A stretch of 64,000 bases of DNA from Aequorivita aquimaris (GTDB lineage: Bacteria; Bacteroidota; Bacteroidia; Flavobacteriales; Flavobacteriaceae): contig NZ_JRWG01000005.1 in NCBI RefSeq assembly GCF_001573155.1, positions 124,001-188,000 of the forward strand. Reading direction: 5' to 3'. Shown here piece by piece: positions 1 through 8,588 of the stretch (position 1 is the stretch's first letter; each line of letters opens with the position of its first letter). Under the pieces are notes generated by a model. It was not told the origin of the DNA. It did no database searches and worked only from the letters and a program-made list of their open reading frames with translations. The position numbers and the translations under genes were made by a program.

Positions 1-127
1 TTTGGCCACGCCCCGCAAATTGTCTTTTGGCCACCACAATGGTGGGGTTTGGCAATTGCGTTTCTTTTGCCAATTGCTTTAAGTATGTATTGGTAGAATC
101 GATGGCATTAAGTTTGATTATCTTCAA
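1..127 (-). CDS. birA: Biotin--[acetyl-CoA-carboxylase] ligase, N-terminal fragment
   Basis: Only the first 42 codons are inside the window. The reverse strand reads KIIKLNAIDSTNTYL at the start and ends with FAGRGQ, matching the N-terminal IDSTN and GRG(R/Q) biotinyl-AMP binding motifs of biotin protein ligase. The family attaches biotin to the carrier domain of acetyl-CoA carboxylase in the cytoplasm. No ATG is available in frame; I place the start at TTG (127-125), which gives the usual MKIIKL beginning. It is divergent from rsfS. Seen: motifs. Inferred: the TTG start. There is no DNA-binding helix-turn-helix before the catalytic motif, so this is the non-repressor (class I) form. Confidence 0.85.
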   Translation of the reverse strand, partial: MKIIKLNAIDSTNTYLKQLAKETQLPNPTIVVAKRQFAGRGQ

Positions 128-150
128 AACGATAATTATGTTTAGTATTA

Positions 151-164
151 CGCCTTTTAAGGCG
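151..164. promoter_or_regulatory. Short inverted repeat between birA and rsfS
   Basis: CGCCTT-TT-AAGGCG, two perfect 6-bp arms around TT, lies in the 90-bp divergent spacer, 24 bp before the birA start and about 22 bp before the rsfS -7 element. It could be an operator or chance; no U-tract follows, so it is not a terminator. Confidence 0.3.
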
Positions 165-185
165 CTTCAAGAAACAAAAAAGTAA

Positions 186-193
186 TAACTTTG
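186..193 (+). promoter_or_regulatory. Promoter -7 element of rsfS-ftsH
   Basis: TAACTTTG fits the Bacteroidota -7 consensus TAnnTTTG exactly. It ends 24 bases before the rsfS ATG, leaving a leader of about 20 bases. No clear -33 TTTG is seen. Confidence 0.6.
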
Positions 194-217
194 CACAATA
201 GAAAAGAAAAATAATTA

Positions 218-589
218 ATGCAGAAAAAACAAGCAGGAACAGATCAACTTATTGCTCAAATAATACGAGGGATTGAAGATGTTAAGGGAAATGATATAGA
301 AATTCTTGACCTAAGAGATATAGAAAATACCGTTTGTGACTATTTTATAATATGCAATGGTACCAGTAACACACAGGTGAATGCCATTGTAAATTCCGTT
401 CAGAAATCAGTAAGCAAAGCACTTAAGGAAAAACCGTGGCACGTTGAGGGCAGCGACAACGCGGAGTGGATACTTATGGACTATGTGCACGTGGTAGTGC
501 ATGTTTTCCAAAAGCACATTCGCGAGTTTTATGATATTGAGGGGCTTTGGGGCGATGCAAAATCGGTTAAAATAGAAACAACACATTAA
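218..589 (+). CDS. rsfS: Ribosome silencing factor RsfS (DUF143)
   Basis: Cytoplasmic 123-residue protein of the RsfS/Iojap family, which binds ribosomal protein L14 on the 50S subunit and blocks subunit joining when nutrients are short. The family core is visible as VCDYFIICNGTSNTQV near residues 39-54 and the conserved EGSDNAEWILMDYVHVVVHVF stretch around 78-98, ending with a LWGDA tail. Length is normal. It sits 17 bp before ftsH on the same strand with a promoter-like TAACTTTG upstream, so the two are probably cotranscribed, an arrangement common in Flavobacteriia. Confidence 0.95.
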   Translation: MQKKQAGTDQLIAQIIRGIEDVKGNDIEILDLRDIENTVCDYFIICNGTSNTQVNAIVNSVQKSVSKALKEKPWHVEGSDNAEWILMDYVHVVVHVFQKHIREFYDIEGLWGDAKSVKIETTH

Positions 590-606
590 AAAAAGAAAAT
601 TGCCTT

Positions 607-2562
607 ATGGCCGAAGAAAATAAAAATAAAAAGAACGAATCGAAAAGACCGAAACCTAGCTATTACTGGATTTACGCGGCAATAATTCTATTGTTTTTCG
701 GTATCCAAATCTTTGGGGGTGGAAGTTGGTCGCAACCCGAGAAAACGAATCAAGCAAAGTTTGAAGAGTTTCTGAGAAATGGGGACGTTGAAAAAGTGGA
801 TGTCATCAATAAGAAAATTGCGAAGGTATATCTTACCGATGAAGCCAAAAAAAAGGAAATCCATTCCAGCAAAACCAATGCCCCTTCCTTTTTGGAACCA
901 GGGCCGAACGATCCCGATTATCAGTTTGAATTTGGCGATTTACAGCTTTTCCAAGAGGATTTTCAGCAGATTAAAACAGAAAATGGATTATCTACTCCGC
1001 TAAATTTTGAAACAGACAATAATGTTTGGGGTGATATCTTAATGGGCATCCTGCCCTTCGTAATTATTATCGCTATTTGGATTTTCATCATGCGAAGAAT
1101 GTCTTCAGGTGCTGGAGGTGGCGCTGGAGGACAACTTTTCAATATAGGAAAATCAAAAGCCAAGCTTTTTGACGAAAAAACAGATGTAAAAACTTCATTT
1201 AAGGATGTTGCCGGACTTGAGGGCGCCAAAGAAGAAGTTCAAGAAATTGTGGATTTCTTAAAGCAACCTGAGAAATACACCTCCCTTGGGGGTAAAATCC
1301 CTAAAGGAGCACTGCTTGTAGGTCCTCCAGGTACGGGTAAAACACTTTTGGCGAAGGCCGTTGCTGGCGAAGCTAAAGTACCGTTCTTCTCACTTTCCGG
1401 TTCAGATTTCGTTGAAATGTTTGTGGGCGTGGGTGCTTCCCGCGTGCGCGATCTTTTTAAACAGGCGAAAGACAAATCACCCGCAATTATTTTTATTGAT
1501 GAAATTGATGCCATTGGCCGTGCCCGTGGAAAAAATAATTTCTCGGGAAGTAATGACGAGCGCGAAAACACACTGAACCAGCTGCTTACAGAAATGGACG
1601 GCTTTGGAACAAATACTAATGTTATTGTACTTGCCGCCACCAACCGTGCCGATGTATTGGACAAAGCTTTAATGCGCGCCGGCCGTTTCGATAGACAGAT
1701 TTATGTAGATCTACCAGACGTACGTGAGCGTAAGGAAATTTTTGAAGTGCATTTGCGCCCGATAAAAAAAGATGATGATTTAGATACAGACTTTCTTTCA
1801 AAACAAACTCCGGGCTTCTCTGGAGCTGATATTGCAAACGTTTGTAACGAAGCAGCTTTGATTGCCGCCCGAAATGGTAAAAAATCTGTTGGAAAGCAAG
1901 ACTTTTTAGATGCCGTGGATAGAATTGTTGGCGGTCTGGAAAAGAAGAACAAGATAATGACCATGGACGAGAAGCGCGCCATTGCGTTTCACGAAGCGGG
2001 ACATGCAACCGTTAGCTGGATGCTCGAGCATGCTGCGCCTTTGGTAAAGGTTACTATAGTGCCTCGTGGACAGTCACTGGGAGCTGCGTGGTATTTACCC
2101 GAAGAAAGATTAATTATTCACCCAGAGCAGATGCTTGACGAAATGTGTGCCGCCCTTGGGGGACGCGCTGCGGAAAAGGTGATTTTCAACCGTATTTCAA
2201 CCGGAGCATTGAGCGACCTGGAAAAAGTGACAAAACAAGCCCGCGCAATGGTGACCATCTATGGCCTAAATGAAAAAATAGGAAACCTTACCTATTACGA
2301 TAGTAGCGGACAGTCTGAGTATAACTTTTCAAAACCGTATAGTGAGAAAACTGCCGAACTGATCGATAAGGAAATTTCAGCGTTAATTGAAGGACAGTAC
2401 CAACGCGCCGTGAAGCTTTTAGAAGAAAACAAGGACAAATTGACCGAATTGGCAAACGTTCTTCTTGAAAAAGAAGTGATATTTAAGGACAATCTCCAGA
2501 AGATATTTGGCGACCGCCCTTTCGAAAAACCAGAAGAGGCACCCAGAGTGGCAACTAGCTAA
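607..2562 (+). CDS. ftsH: ATP-dependent zinc metalloprotease FtsH
   Basis: Inner-membrane AAA+ protease that extracts and degrades damaged membrane proteins and short-lived cytosolic regulators. At 651 residues it has a normal length. Visible in order: first membrane helix at about 20-38, an extracytoplasmic domain, second helix at about 145-162, a glycine-rich linker, Walker A GPPGTGKT at 239-246, Walker [12 protein letters not shown] near 295-305, the SRH region [21 protein letters not shown] split around 345-365, zinc site HEAGH at 462-466 and the third ligand Asp at about 537 in LSDLEK. All catalytic residues are present. The downstream phospholipid genes may link it functionally to membrane quality control, as FtsH is in other bacteria. 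Confidence 0.98.
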   Translation: MAEENKNKKNESKRPKPSYYWIYAAIILLFFGIQIFGGGSWSQPEKTNQAKFEEFLRNGDVEKVDVINKKIAKVYLTDEAKKKEIHSSKTNAPSFLEPGPNDPDYQFEFGDLQLFQEDFQQIKTENGLSTPLNFETDNNVWGDILMGILPFVIIIAIWIFIMRRMSSGAGGGAGGQLFNIGKSKAKLFDEKTDVKTSFKDVAGLEGAKEEVQEIVDFLKQPEKYTSLGGKIPKGALLVGPPGTGKTLLAKAVAGEAKVPFFSLSGSDFVEMFVGVGASRVRDLFKQAKDKSPAIIFIDEIDAIGRARGKNNFSGSNDERENTLNQLLTEMDGFGTNTNVIVLAATNRADVLDKALMRAGRFDRQIYVDLPDVRERKEIFEVHLRPIKKDDDLDTDFLSKQTPGFSGADIANVCNEAALIAARNGKKSVGKQDFLDAVDRIVGGLEKKNKIMTMDEKRAIAFHEAGHATVSWMLEHAAPLVKVTIVPRGQSLGAAWYLPEERLIIHPEQMLDEMCAALGGRAAEKVIFNRISTGALSDLEKVTKQARAMVTIYGLNEKIGNLTYYDSSGQSEYNFSKPYSEKTAELIDKEISALIEGQYQRAVKLLEENKDKLTELANVLLEKEVIFKDNLQKIFGDRPFEKPEEAPRVATS

Positions 2563-2629
2563 TGTTGCCATTTTTGGTTTCGTCCTTAAACTTTGTTTGG
2601 CCCGTAACAATACTTCAGTATAGATTTTA

Positions 2630-2637
2630 TATATTTG
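2630..2637 (+). promoter_or_regulatory. Probable -7 element upstream of the LUD gene
   Basis: TATATTTG matches TAnnTTTG, 38 bases before the ATG at 2676. The 113-bp gap after ftsH therefore probably carries a separate promoter for the LUD-cdsA-psd group. Confidence 0.45.
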
Positions 2638-2675
2638 AAGTTTAACGCAAATATGAACTCCTCAATTCATTATTA

Positions 2676-3290
2676 ATGAGTCTATTCAAAAGACTTTTAA
2701 ACCCTAATTACAAAAAATCGGAAGAGAAGGCCAAACGTGCCGAAAAAGCCGAACACAGCAGTTATTACCCAGAACAAAAACTTCCCATTGACGAAAAATT
2801 CACCTATAATTTTAAAAACAACGGGGGCAAATTTATTTACTGTGAAAATTGGGAAGAGGTTACCGAGGCTTTTGATAATATAATGCTTGAGAATGATTGG
2901 TATGAACAGGACGTTTTTTGCGTGAACGATATGCTTACCAAAAAATTTGATGGTTTTAATCTAAACTTCACCAAAAACACAGACTCAAAATTTTTCCTTT
3001 CCACGTGCGAATCCTTGGTCTCGAATAACGGCTCCATATTACTTTCGTCAAACCAAATAAAGGAAAAGAAGTTGAAGGAGCTTCCCTTCAATGTTATTAT
3101 TTTTGCTACCACCAGCCAAATTGTGGATACCATTAGTGAAGGTTTGCGGATTATTAAAAACCAAAGTTCCGGTTCCATTCCCAGTAACATTACTACCATT
3201 CAAGACTTTGAAACCGAAAAAGAAAAGGATTTTATGAGTTATGGAAGTAGCACAAAAAACCTATATTTGTTGCTACTGGAAGACTTATAA
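2676..3290 (+). CDS. LUD domain protein (LutC/YkgG-like)
   Basis: 204-residue cytoplasmic protein. The C-terminal two thirds resemble the LUD (lactate utilisation) fold: CESLVSNNGSILLSS near 110-124 and FNVIIFATTSQIVDTISEGL around 138-157 correspond to the family's signal for a metabolite-binding LutC-type subunit. The N-terminal 50 residues are charged and lysine-rich. There is no LutA or LutB beside it, so a role in lactate oxidation is not supported; instead it lies between ftsH and cdsA. Its stop is followed by one base before the cdsA ATG, so the two are in one transcript. Family assignment is fairly sure, function is unknown. Confidence 0.75.
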   Translation: MSLFKRLLNPNYKKSEEKAKRAEKAEHSSYYPEQKLPIDEKFTYNFKNNGGKFIYCENWEEVTEAFDNIMLENDWYEQDVFCVNDMLTKKFDGFNLNFTKNTDSKFFLSTCESLVSNNGSILLSSNQIKEKKLKELPFNVIIFATTSQIVDTISEGLRIIKNQSSGSIPSNITTIQDFETEKEKDFMSYGSSTKNLYLLLLEDL

Positions 3291-3291
3291 T

Positions 3292-4125
3292 ATGAAGGAA
3301 ATTCTCGTACGGACCCTTTCGGGCGTATTATACATTTCGATTATCATTTTTGCAATGTTTACTTCGCGCGAATGGTTTATGGGGCTCTTCTTTGTTTTGG
3401 CAATCATTACTTTAAGCGAATATTTAAAACTGGTGCACCTTACCAGCTATCTTGCCTATTTTCTACTTGCGGCCGCCTTTTACTTTCTGAGCTATGACGT
3501 TTTTGCCGATAATGCTGTTTATCTTCTTTTGATCTTAAGTGGCTTCGTCAATCTTTTTTTGTTGAAAGACGTATTGTGGACAAGCAAAATCCCAATGTTT
3601 GAGAAGAAAAAATACATTACCGTGATATTCTACATTATTAGTGGCTTTGTTTTTCTCACTCTTATTCCTGTAATGAATATAGACGGCGAGTTTATGCCAG
3701 AAATAATTATTGCGGTTTTTATATTGGTTTGGAGCAATGATACTTTTGCCTACCTCATCGGTTCAAAATTTGGAAAACATAAACTGCTGGAGCGCATTTC
3801 TCCCAAAAAGACCGTTGAAGGTTTTGTGGGCGGATTGGCTGGCGCTCTTTTGGCAGGATTTATTATCTTTAAAGTACTGGAAGGTTACAATCCGCTGGAT
3901 GCTGAAAAGTATCCACTATGGGTTTGGATAGTCATGGCAGTTATTGTGTCTATATTTGGCACCATCGGCGATTTGATTCAATCAAAATTCAAAAGGCAGG
4001 CAGGAGTCAAGGACAGTGGAATTATTATGCCGGGCCACGGTGGCTTATATGACAGGCTTGACAGCATTATTTACGCCAGCCCATTTGTTTATGCATTTTT
4101 ATTAATTGTTGACAATGTTTCATAA
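3292..4125 (+). CDS. cdsA: Phosphatidate cytidylyltransferase
   Basis: Makes CDP-diacylglycerol from phosphatidic acid and CTP in the inner membrane, the branch point of phospholipid synthesis. The 277-residue chain has about eight hydrophobic helices and the signature S-K-F-K-R-x4-K-D-S-G beginning near residue 231 and running into MPGHGGLYDRLDS. An in-frame ATG at 3241 exists but lies inside the upstream gene; the ATG at 3292 gives MKEILVRTLSG, the normal family start. It overlaps psd by 11 bases, indicating coupling of two consecutive steps of phosphatidylethanolamine synthesis (with PssA elsewhere). Confidence 0.95.
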   Translation: MKEILVRTLSGVLYISIIIFAMFTSREWFMGLFFVLAIITLSEYLKLVHLTSYLAYFLLAAAFYFLSYDVFADNAVYLLLILSGFVNLFLLKDVLWTSKIPMFEKKKYITVIFYIISGFVFLTLIPVMNIDGEFMPEIIIAVFILVWSNDTFAYLIGSKFGKHKLLERISPKKTVEGFVGGLAGALLAGFIIFKVLEGYNPLDAEKYPLWVWIVMAVIVSIFGTIGDLIQSKFKRQAGVKDSGIIMPGHGGLYDRLDSIIYASPFVYAFLLIVDNVS

Positions 4126-4765
4126 AGAAGGATTCAAAATTATATTTATTGCGCTCGTAATCGTTATCGCGCTTAGTCTTTTGGCGAATGTGTTTGTTGA
4201 AAACCCAACCATTCGCGGAGGAATTATTATTTCGTTGATTATTCTTTTGCTATTGGTACTCCAATTTTTCAGAAATCCAAAGCGAAACTTTTTGGTGCAT
4301 CCGGAGCGCGTCCTATCTTCCGTTGATGGAAAGGTGGTAGTGATTGAAGAAGTTTTTGAGAAGGAATATTTCAACGATAAGAGATTGCAGGTATCAGTTT
4401 TTATGAGTCCAATAAATGTTCACGTAACCCGCTATCCCGTTGGCGGAAAGGTGGTTTATAGCAAATATCACCCGGGTAAATTCTTGGTAGCTTGGCACCC
4501 AAAATCTTCCGAGGAAAACGAACGCACCACGGTAGTGGTAAATAATGAAACGTTTGGAGATGTGCTTTTCAGACAGATTGCCGGCGCCATGGCCAAACGA
4601 ATCGTAAATTACGCCGAAGCGGGCCAAGAGGTAGAACAGGCCTCTGACAGTGGTTTTATAAAATTTGGATCGCGCGTGGATATCTTTCTGCCGCTGGATG
4701 CAAAAATTAAAGTAGCCTTAAACCAAAAAGTTAAAGGTGGAATTTCAATAATTGCCGAAAAATAA
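4115..4765 (+). CDS. psd: Phosphatidylserine decarboxylase (short type)
   Basis: Converts phosphatidylserine to phosphatidylethanolamine at the inner membrane. The 216-residue proenzyme has two N-terminal membrane helices (about 6-50), the conserved VHPERVLSSVDGKVV and FMSPINVHVTRYPVGG segments, and the self-cleavage site with Gly185-Ser186 in KFGSRVD, where Ser becomes the pyruvoyl group. This is the compact archaeal-like class usual in Bacteroidota. I chose the ATG at 4115 over the TTG at 4106. It overlaps cdsA, and its TAA shares a base with the next gene's ATG (TAATG). Confidence 0.93.
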   Translation: MFHKEGFKIIFIALVIVIALSLLANVFVENPTIRGGIIISLIILLLLVLQFFRNPKRNFLVHPERVLSSVDGKVVVIEEVFEKEYFNDKRLQVSVFMSPINVHVTRYPVGGKVVYSKYHPGKFLVAWHPKSSEENERTTVVVNNETFGDVLFRQIAGAMAKRIVNYAEAGQEVEQASDSGFIKFGSRVDIFLPLDAKIKVALNQKVKGGISIIAEK

Positions 4766-5031
4766 TGACTTCAGAAGAGCTTGATATAGCATTTAGAAAT
4801 GCCGTGAAGAGCATCAATGAGCACACGGAACCTTTTCCCGCAGATGTACTATTGCGGTTATACGCCTACTACAAACGGGCAACGAATGATGCCGATATTC
4901 CCAGTGGCGGAAAGCCGCATATCTCGGCATTTAAGACCAACGCACTTTTCCAAACGCGCGGTCTTACCGAGGACGAGGCCAAACAACTCTACATTGAGGC
5001 CGTTAATCAATACTTTTTATACCGAAAGTAA
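4765..5031 (+). CDS. Acyl-CoA-binding protein
   Basis: 88-residue protein matching the four-helix acyl-CoA-binding (ACBP) fold over its whole length: LRLYAYYKRAT near 26-36 corresponds to the family's LYxxYKQAT helix and the SAFKTNALFQTRGLTEDEA segment near 53-71 to the KWDAWxxxKGxSxEDA helix. ACBPs bind long-chain acyl-CoA in the cytoplasm and deliver it to lipid enzymes. Start overlaps the psd stop (TAATG), placing it as the last gene of a cdsA-psd-acbp transcript. ACBP is mainly eukaryotic and occurs in only some bacteria, so its position in a phospholipid operon supports a lipid role. Confidence 0.88.
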   Translation: MTSEELDIAFRNAVKSINEHTEPFPADVLLRLYAYYKRATNDADIPSGGKPHISAFKTNALFQTRGLTEDEAKQLYIEAVNQYFLYRK

Positions 5032-5274
5032 TTAGGCCTGCTGGGCTTTGTTGAATTTTATCTCGTACTCCTCAATAGCCTCCCTAATCTTTTCCACATT
5101 TTCTGAAGCGCGTTCATGTGCGCCCTCCATTGCTTTTTCAAGGTCCTTATCGGGATGTTGAAATAAGTCGGTAATCACGTGGTTAATCTTGTCGATGATA
5201 CTTTTTTGGCTGTTTTTAATGTCCTCCAATTTGTGGAGCATCGACTGCATTTGTTCATACTTTGCTTGGTCCAT
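5032..5274 (-). CDS. Small coiled-coil protein of unknown function
   Basis: 80 residues when started at the ATG at 5274 (MDQAKYEQMQ); a longer frame back to 5295 would need a non-ATG start. Not recognised. It is very charged, with heptad-like spacing of hydrophobics (MLHKLEDIKNSQKSIIDKI, then EKAMEGAHERASENVEKI), so it is probably a soluble helical coiled coil or oligomer. It has no cysteine and no signal peptide. It is convergent with the acyl-CoA-binding gene, with no spacer between the two stops, and valS lies behind it on the same strand with its stop 100 bp upstream. Confidence 0.7.
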   Translation of the reverse strand: MDQAKYEQMQSMLHKLEDIKNSQKSIIDKINHVITDLFQHPDKDLEKAMEGAHERASENVEKIREAIEEYEIKFNKAQQA

Positions 5275-5374
5275 AATTGTTCTGTTTTGAAGCAAGTTAC
5301 ACTCAAATACATCTGAAAATGAATAAATTAACCTCGATTTAGAATAAATTAAGAGATTTTAACGCCTTCAGAGT

Positions 5375-8005
5375 TTACTTCAGTCCCGCCAAACTTGCCT
5401 TCAAAGTTTCAATCTTTGCAAGCGCATCCGCTTCTTTTTGTCTTTCCAAAGCAACCACTTGTTCCGGAGCGCCGCTCACAAAACGTTCGTTCTTCAGTTT
5501 GCCCTGCACGCTTTTTAGAAAACCTTCGGTGTATTTCAATTCTTCGGAAAGCTTTGCCATTTCTTCTTCAACGTTAATTGCCCCAGCAATCGGTATAAAA
5601 TATTCGTTGCTCTTTACACGGAAAGTCAATGCCCCGTCCAGTTTTTCTGAGATGTAATTCAATTCTGAAATATTGCCGAGTTTTGAAATCACGGCGTCAA
5701 ATTCCTTAGAAGCATTGTCATTATTAAGAACCGAAAGTTCTATCGTGTCTTTAAAGGAAATGTTTTTCTCTTTGCGAATGGTTCTGATCCCTGAGATTAC
5801 TTCGGAAGCAAATTCGAAATCCTTTATGATTTTTTCATCAAAAGCTTCCTGTTTTGGCCATTCTGAAATTATCAAAGCTTCAGAAATGTCGCGCTGGGTA
5901 ATATGTTGCCAGATTTCTTCTGAAATGAATGGCACAAAAGGATGTGATATTTTCAAATTATCTTCCAAAACCGAAATTACTTCGAGATACGTTTTTTCAG
6001 AAATCTTTTCGCCAAAAGGTGGTTTTACCATTTCCAAAAGCCACGAACAGAAATCATCCCAAATCAATTTATAGGTTGCCATTAAGGCATCGCTGATGCG
6101 GTATTTGCTGTAATGGTCTTCAATCTCGGCAAGCGTTTTTTGGAATTTGCTGCGGTACCATTTTAGGGCAATGATGTCGCTTTGCGATTGCTCCTTTTCC
6201 AAATCAACTTCCCAGCCATCAATCAAACGGTAAGCGTTCCAGATTTTGTTCACAAAGGCACTCCCCTGTTTGCAAAGGTCTTCGTCAAACATTAAATCAT
6301 TCCCCGCAGGTGAGCTCAAAAGCATCCCCACGCGCACGCCGTCGGCTCCGTAGGTATCCATCAAATCAATTGGATCTGGCGAGTTACCCAGCGATTTGCT
6401 CATCTTTCTACGCTGCTTATCGCGAACAATTCCCGTTAGGTACACATTTGTAAACGGTTTTTCATTTCGGTATTCATAACCTGCGATAATCATTCGAGCA
6501 ACCCAAAAGAAAAGAATTTCGGGCGCGGTAACGAGGTCATTGGTTGGGTAATAGTAATTTATTTCTTTGTTGTCTGGCTCTAAAATTCCATTAAATACTG
6601 AAATAGGCCATAACCAAGATGAAAACCAGGTGTCCAAAGCGTCCGGATCTTGGGTTAAGTCGGTAGCATTTAATTGGTCATTACCTGTTTTTTCTTGCGC
6701 TAATTTTACCGCTTCTTCAATAGTTTCCGCAACAACAAAATCCTCTTTTCCATCTCCATAGAAATAGGCAGGAATTTGCTGCCCCCACCACAATTGGCGG
6801 GAGATGTTCCAATCGCGCACGTTTTCCATCCAGTGACGATAGGTGTTAACGAATTTTTCGGGAACTAAGTTTACGTCTTTTTCCAGCACGGCATCCAAAG
6901 CAGGTTGCGCAAGCTCCTTCATTTTAAGAAACCACTGATCGCTCAGTTTTGGTTCTATCACAGCGCCGGTTCTTTCACTGGTCCCAACCTTGTGCATATG
7001 GCTTTCAATTTTTGAAACCACGCCCATTGCTTCAAGTTCCTTTACAATTTCCTTGCGAACTACAAAACGATCTTTTCCTTCGTAATGAAGACCGAAACTG
7101 TTTAGGGTTCCGTCATCATTGAGAATATCAACTATTTCAAGATTGTGCTTATCGCCAAGCATTTTATCATTCTCATCGTGGGCAGGTGTAACTTTTAGAC
7201 ACCCTGTTCCGAATTCCACATCAACATATTCGTCTTCAATGATTGGAATTACACGATTGCAAACCGGAACGATGGCTTTTTTTCCACGAAGGTGCGCAAA
7301 ACGCTCGTCATTTGGATTTATGCAGATCGCGGTGTCACCCAAAATGGTTTCCGGGCGCGTGGTGGCGATGGTTAAAGTTTCATCGCTGCCATCAATTTTA
7401 TAATTTAGGTAATAGAGATTGCCTTGTTTTTCTTCGTAAATAACTTCTTCGTCAGAAAGAGTGGTCTTTGCCTGTGGGTCCCAATTTACCATTCGGTAGC
7501 CACGGTAAATATTTCCTTTTCGGTATAGGTCAACAAATACCTTTATCACCGAAGCTGACATATCTTCATCCATGGTGAACTTGGTTCGTTCCCAATCGCA
7601 GGAGGCGCCGAGTTTTTTCAACTGCTCTAAAATAATCCCACCGTGCTTGTGGGTCCATTCCCAAGCGTGTTCCAAAAATTCCTCGCGTGTAAGGGTCGCT
7701 TTGTCTATTCCTTCGGCTTTCAATTTTGCTACAACTTTGGCTTCGGTAGCAATGGAAGCGTGGTCCGTGCCCGGTACCCAGCAAGCATTAAAGCCCTGCA
7801 AACGCGCACGGCGAATCAAAACATCCTGTAAAGTATTATTGAGCATATGGCCCATGTGCAGTACTCCGGTAACATTCGGCGGCGGGATGACGATGGTGTA
7901 TGGCGTTCTTTCGTCCACTTCAGAATGGAAATATCTATTCTCCATCCAGTAGCTATACCACTTGTTCTCAGTCTGTTTTGCATTGTATTTTGCCTCTAAA
8001 GCCAT
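5375..8005 (-). CDS. valS: Valine--tRNA ligase
   Basis: Class I aminoacyl-tRNA synthetase charging tRNA-Val in the cytoplasm. Of 876 residues, the HIGH motif is HMGH at about 50-53 in [13 protein letters not shown], followed by the editing (CP1) domain with [12 protein letters not shown], the KMSKS motif ([14 protein letters not shown]) near 530-545, an anticodon-binding domain with the [17 protein letters not shown] core, and a C-terminal coiled-coil tail (about 810-876) typical of ValRS. The frame extends to 8038 but a perfect TAnnTTTG element lies at 8043-8036, so the transcript must begin after it and the ATG at 8005 ([10 protein letters not shown]) is the start. Confidence 0.97.
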   Translation of the reverse strand: MALEAKYNAKQTENKWYSYWMENRYFHSEVDERTPYTIVIPPPNVTGVLHMGHMLNNTLQDVLIRRARLQGFNACWVPGTDHASIATEAKVVAKLKAEGIDKATLTREEFLEHAWEWTHKHGGIILEQLKKLGASCDWERTKFTMDEDMSASVIKVFVDLYRKGNIYRGYRMVNWDPQAKTTLSDEEVIYEEKQGNLYYLNYKIDGSDETLTIATTRPETILGDTAICINPNDERFAHLRGKKAIVPVCNRVIPIIEDEYVDVEFGTGCLKVTPAHDENDKMLGDKHNLEIVDILNDDGTLNSFGLHYEGKDRFVVRKEIVKELEAMGVVSKIESHMHKVGTSERTGAVIEPKLSDQWFLKMKELAQPALDAVLEKDVNLVPEKFVNTYRHWMENVRDWNISRQLWWGQQIPAYFYGDGKEDFVVAETIEEAVKLAQEKTGNDQLNATDLTQDPDALDTWFSSWLWPISVFNGILEPDNKEINYYYPTNDLVTAPEILFFWVARMIIAGYEYRNEKPFTNVYLTGIVRDKQRRKMSKSLGNSPDPIDLMDTYGADGVRVGMLLSSPAGNDLMFDEDLCKQGSAFVNKIWNAYRLIDGWEVDLEKEQSQSDIIALKWYRSKFQKTLAEIEDHYSKYRISDALMATYKLIWDDFCSWLLEMVKPPFGEKISEKTYLEVISVLEDNLKISHPFVPFISEEIWQHITQRDISEALIISEWPKQEAFDEKIIKDFEFASEVISGIRTIRKEKNISFKDTIELSVLNNDNASKEFDAVISKLGNISELNYISEKLDGALTFRVKSNEYFIPIAGAINVEEEMAKLSEELKYTEGFLKSVQGKLKNERFVSGAPEQVVALERQKEADALAKIETLKASLAGLK

Positions 8006-8035
8006 ACTTTGGTCTGGTATTTGTATAATGAGTTG

Positions 8036-8043
8036 CAAAAGTA
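8036..8043 (-). promoter_or_regulatory. Promoter -7 element of valS
   Basis: On the minus strand TACTTTTG fits TAnnTTTG, ending 30 bases before the valS ATG at 8005. It decides the valS start, since the upstream alternative at 8038 would lie inside the promoter. Confidence 0.6.
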
Positions 8044-8079
8044 AATATATCTAAAGGATAATAAAAGTGAATAAGTTAT

Positions 8080-8111
8080 TTTGCTTGTTGTTCAAAAGTT
8101 ATATACTTTAG
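8080..8111 (+). promoter_or_regulatory. Probable promoter of the DUF1573 gene
   Basis: TTTG at 8080-8083 and TACTTTAG at 8104-8111, separated by 20 bases, resemble the Bacteroidota -33/-7 pair with one mismatch in the -7 element. The leader to the ATG at 8135 is about 18 bases. Confidence 0.45.
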
Positions 8112-8134
8112 CAATCATTAAAAAACACAAAATC

Positions 8135-8530
8135 ATGAAAAAATTAGCTCTAATGGCTCTTGTTGCCTTTATCGGTTTTGCCGCACAGGCGCAACAAGCA
8201 AAAATCAGTTTCAAGGAAGATACTGTGGATTATGGCACTATCGCAAAAGGCAGTGACGGCGTTCGCGTATTTGAGTTCACTAACACTGGCGATGCCCCGC
8301 TTATTATTAGTGATGTAAAGTCCAGCTGTGGCTGTACTGTCCCCAAAAAACCAAGTGGTCCTATTGCCCCAGGAGCAAGTAGTACTATTGAGGTTAAATA
8401 TGACACTAATCGTGTTGGTCCAATTCGGAAAACGGTTACGGTGTATTCAAACGCAAGCGAACCAATGGTAGCTTTAAAAATAAAAGGCGAAGTTATGAGC
8501 GACTCAGCAAGCGTTCTGGAAAAAAGCTAA
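8135..8530 (+). CDS. DUF1573 domain exported protein
   Basis: 131 residues with a clear signal peptide (MKKLALMALVAFIGFAAQA) and one immunoglobulin-like DUF1573 domain. Family marks are FKEDTVDYGTIAKGSDGV near 25-42, EFTNTGDAPLIISDVKSSCGCT near 46-67, and IEVKYDTNRVGPIRKTV. The SSCGCT pair of cysteines is the family signature. Such proteins are periplasmic or surface-exposed in Bacteroidota and have no proven function. An upstream frame extension to 8081 is ignored because the promoter lies there. A strong hairpin terminator follows directly. Confidence 0.88.
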   Translation: MKKLALMALVAFIGFAAQAQQAKISFKEDTVDYGTIAKGSDGVRVFEFTNTGDAPLIISDVKSSCGCTVPKKPSGPIAPGASSTIEVKYDTNRVGPIRKTVTVYSNASEPMVALKIKGEVMSDSASVLEKS

Positions 8531-8546
8531 TAAAACTACACTTTAT

Positions 8547-8588
8547 AAAAAGTCCGGTTGAAGTTAAAATTCAACCGGACTTTTTTTT
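8547..8588. terminator. Bidirectional intrinsic terminator
   Basis: AGTCCGGTTGAA at 8551-8562 pairs perfectly with TTCAACCGGACT at 8570-8581 across a 7-base loop, with an A-run before and a T-run after. It serves both the DUF1573 gene and the convergent protease gene, whose stop codon is at 8587. Confidence 0.85.

Noticed and set aside
1239-1664. 141-codon frame antisense to ftsH
   Set aside because: It is a shadow of the conserved AAA+ domain; no start signal or homology-like content.
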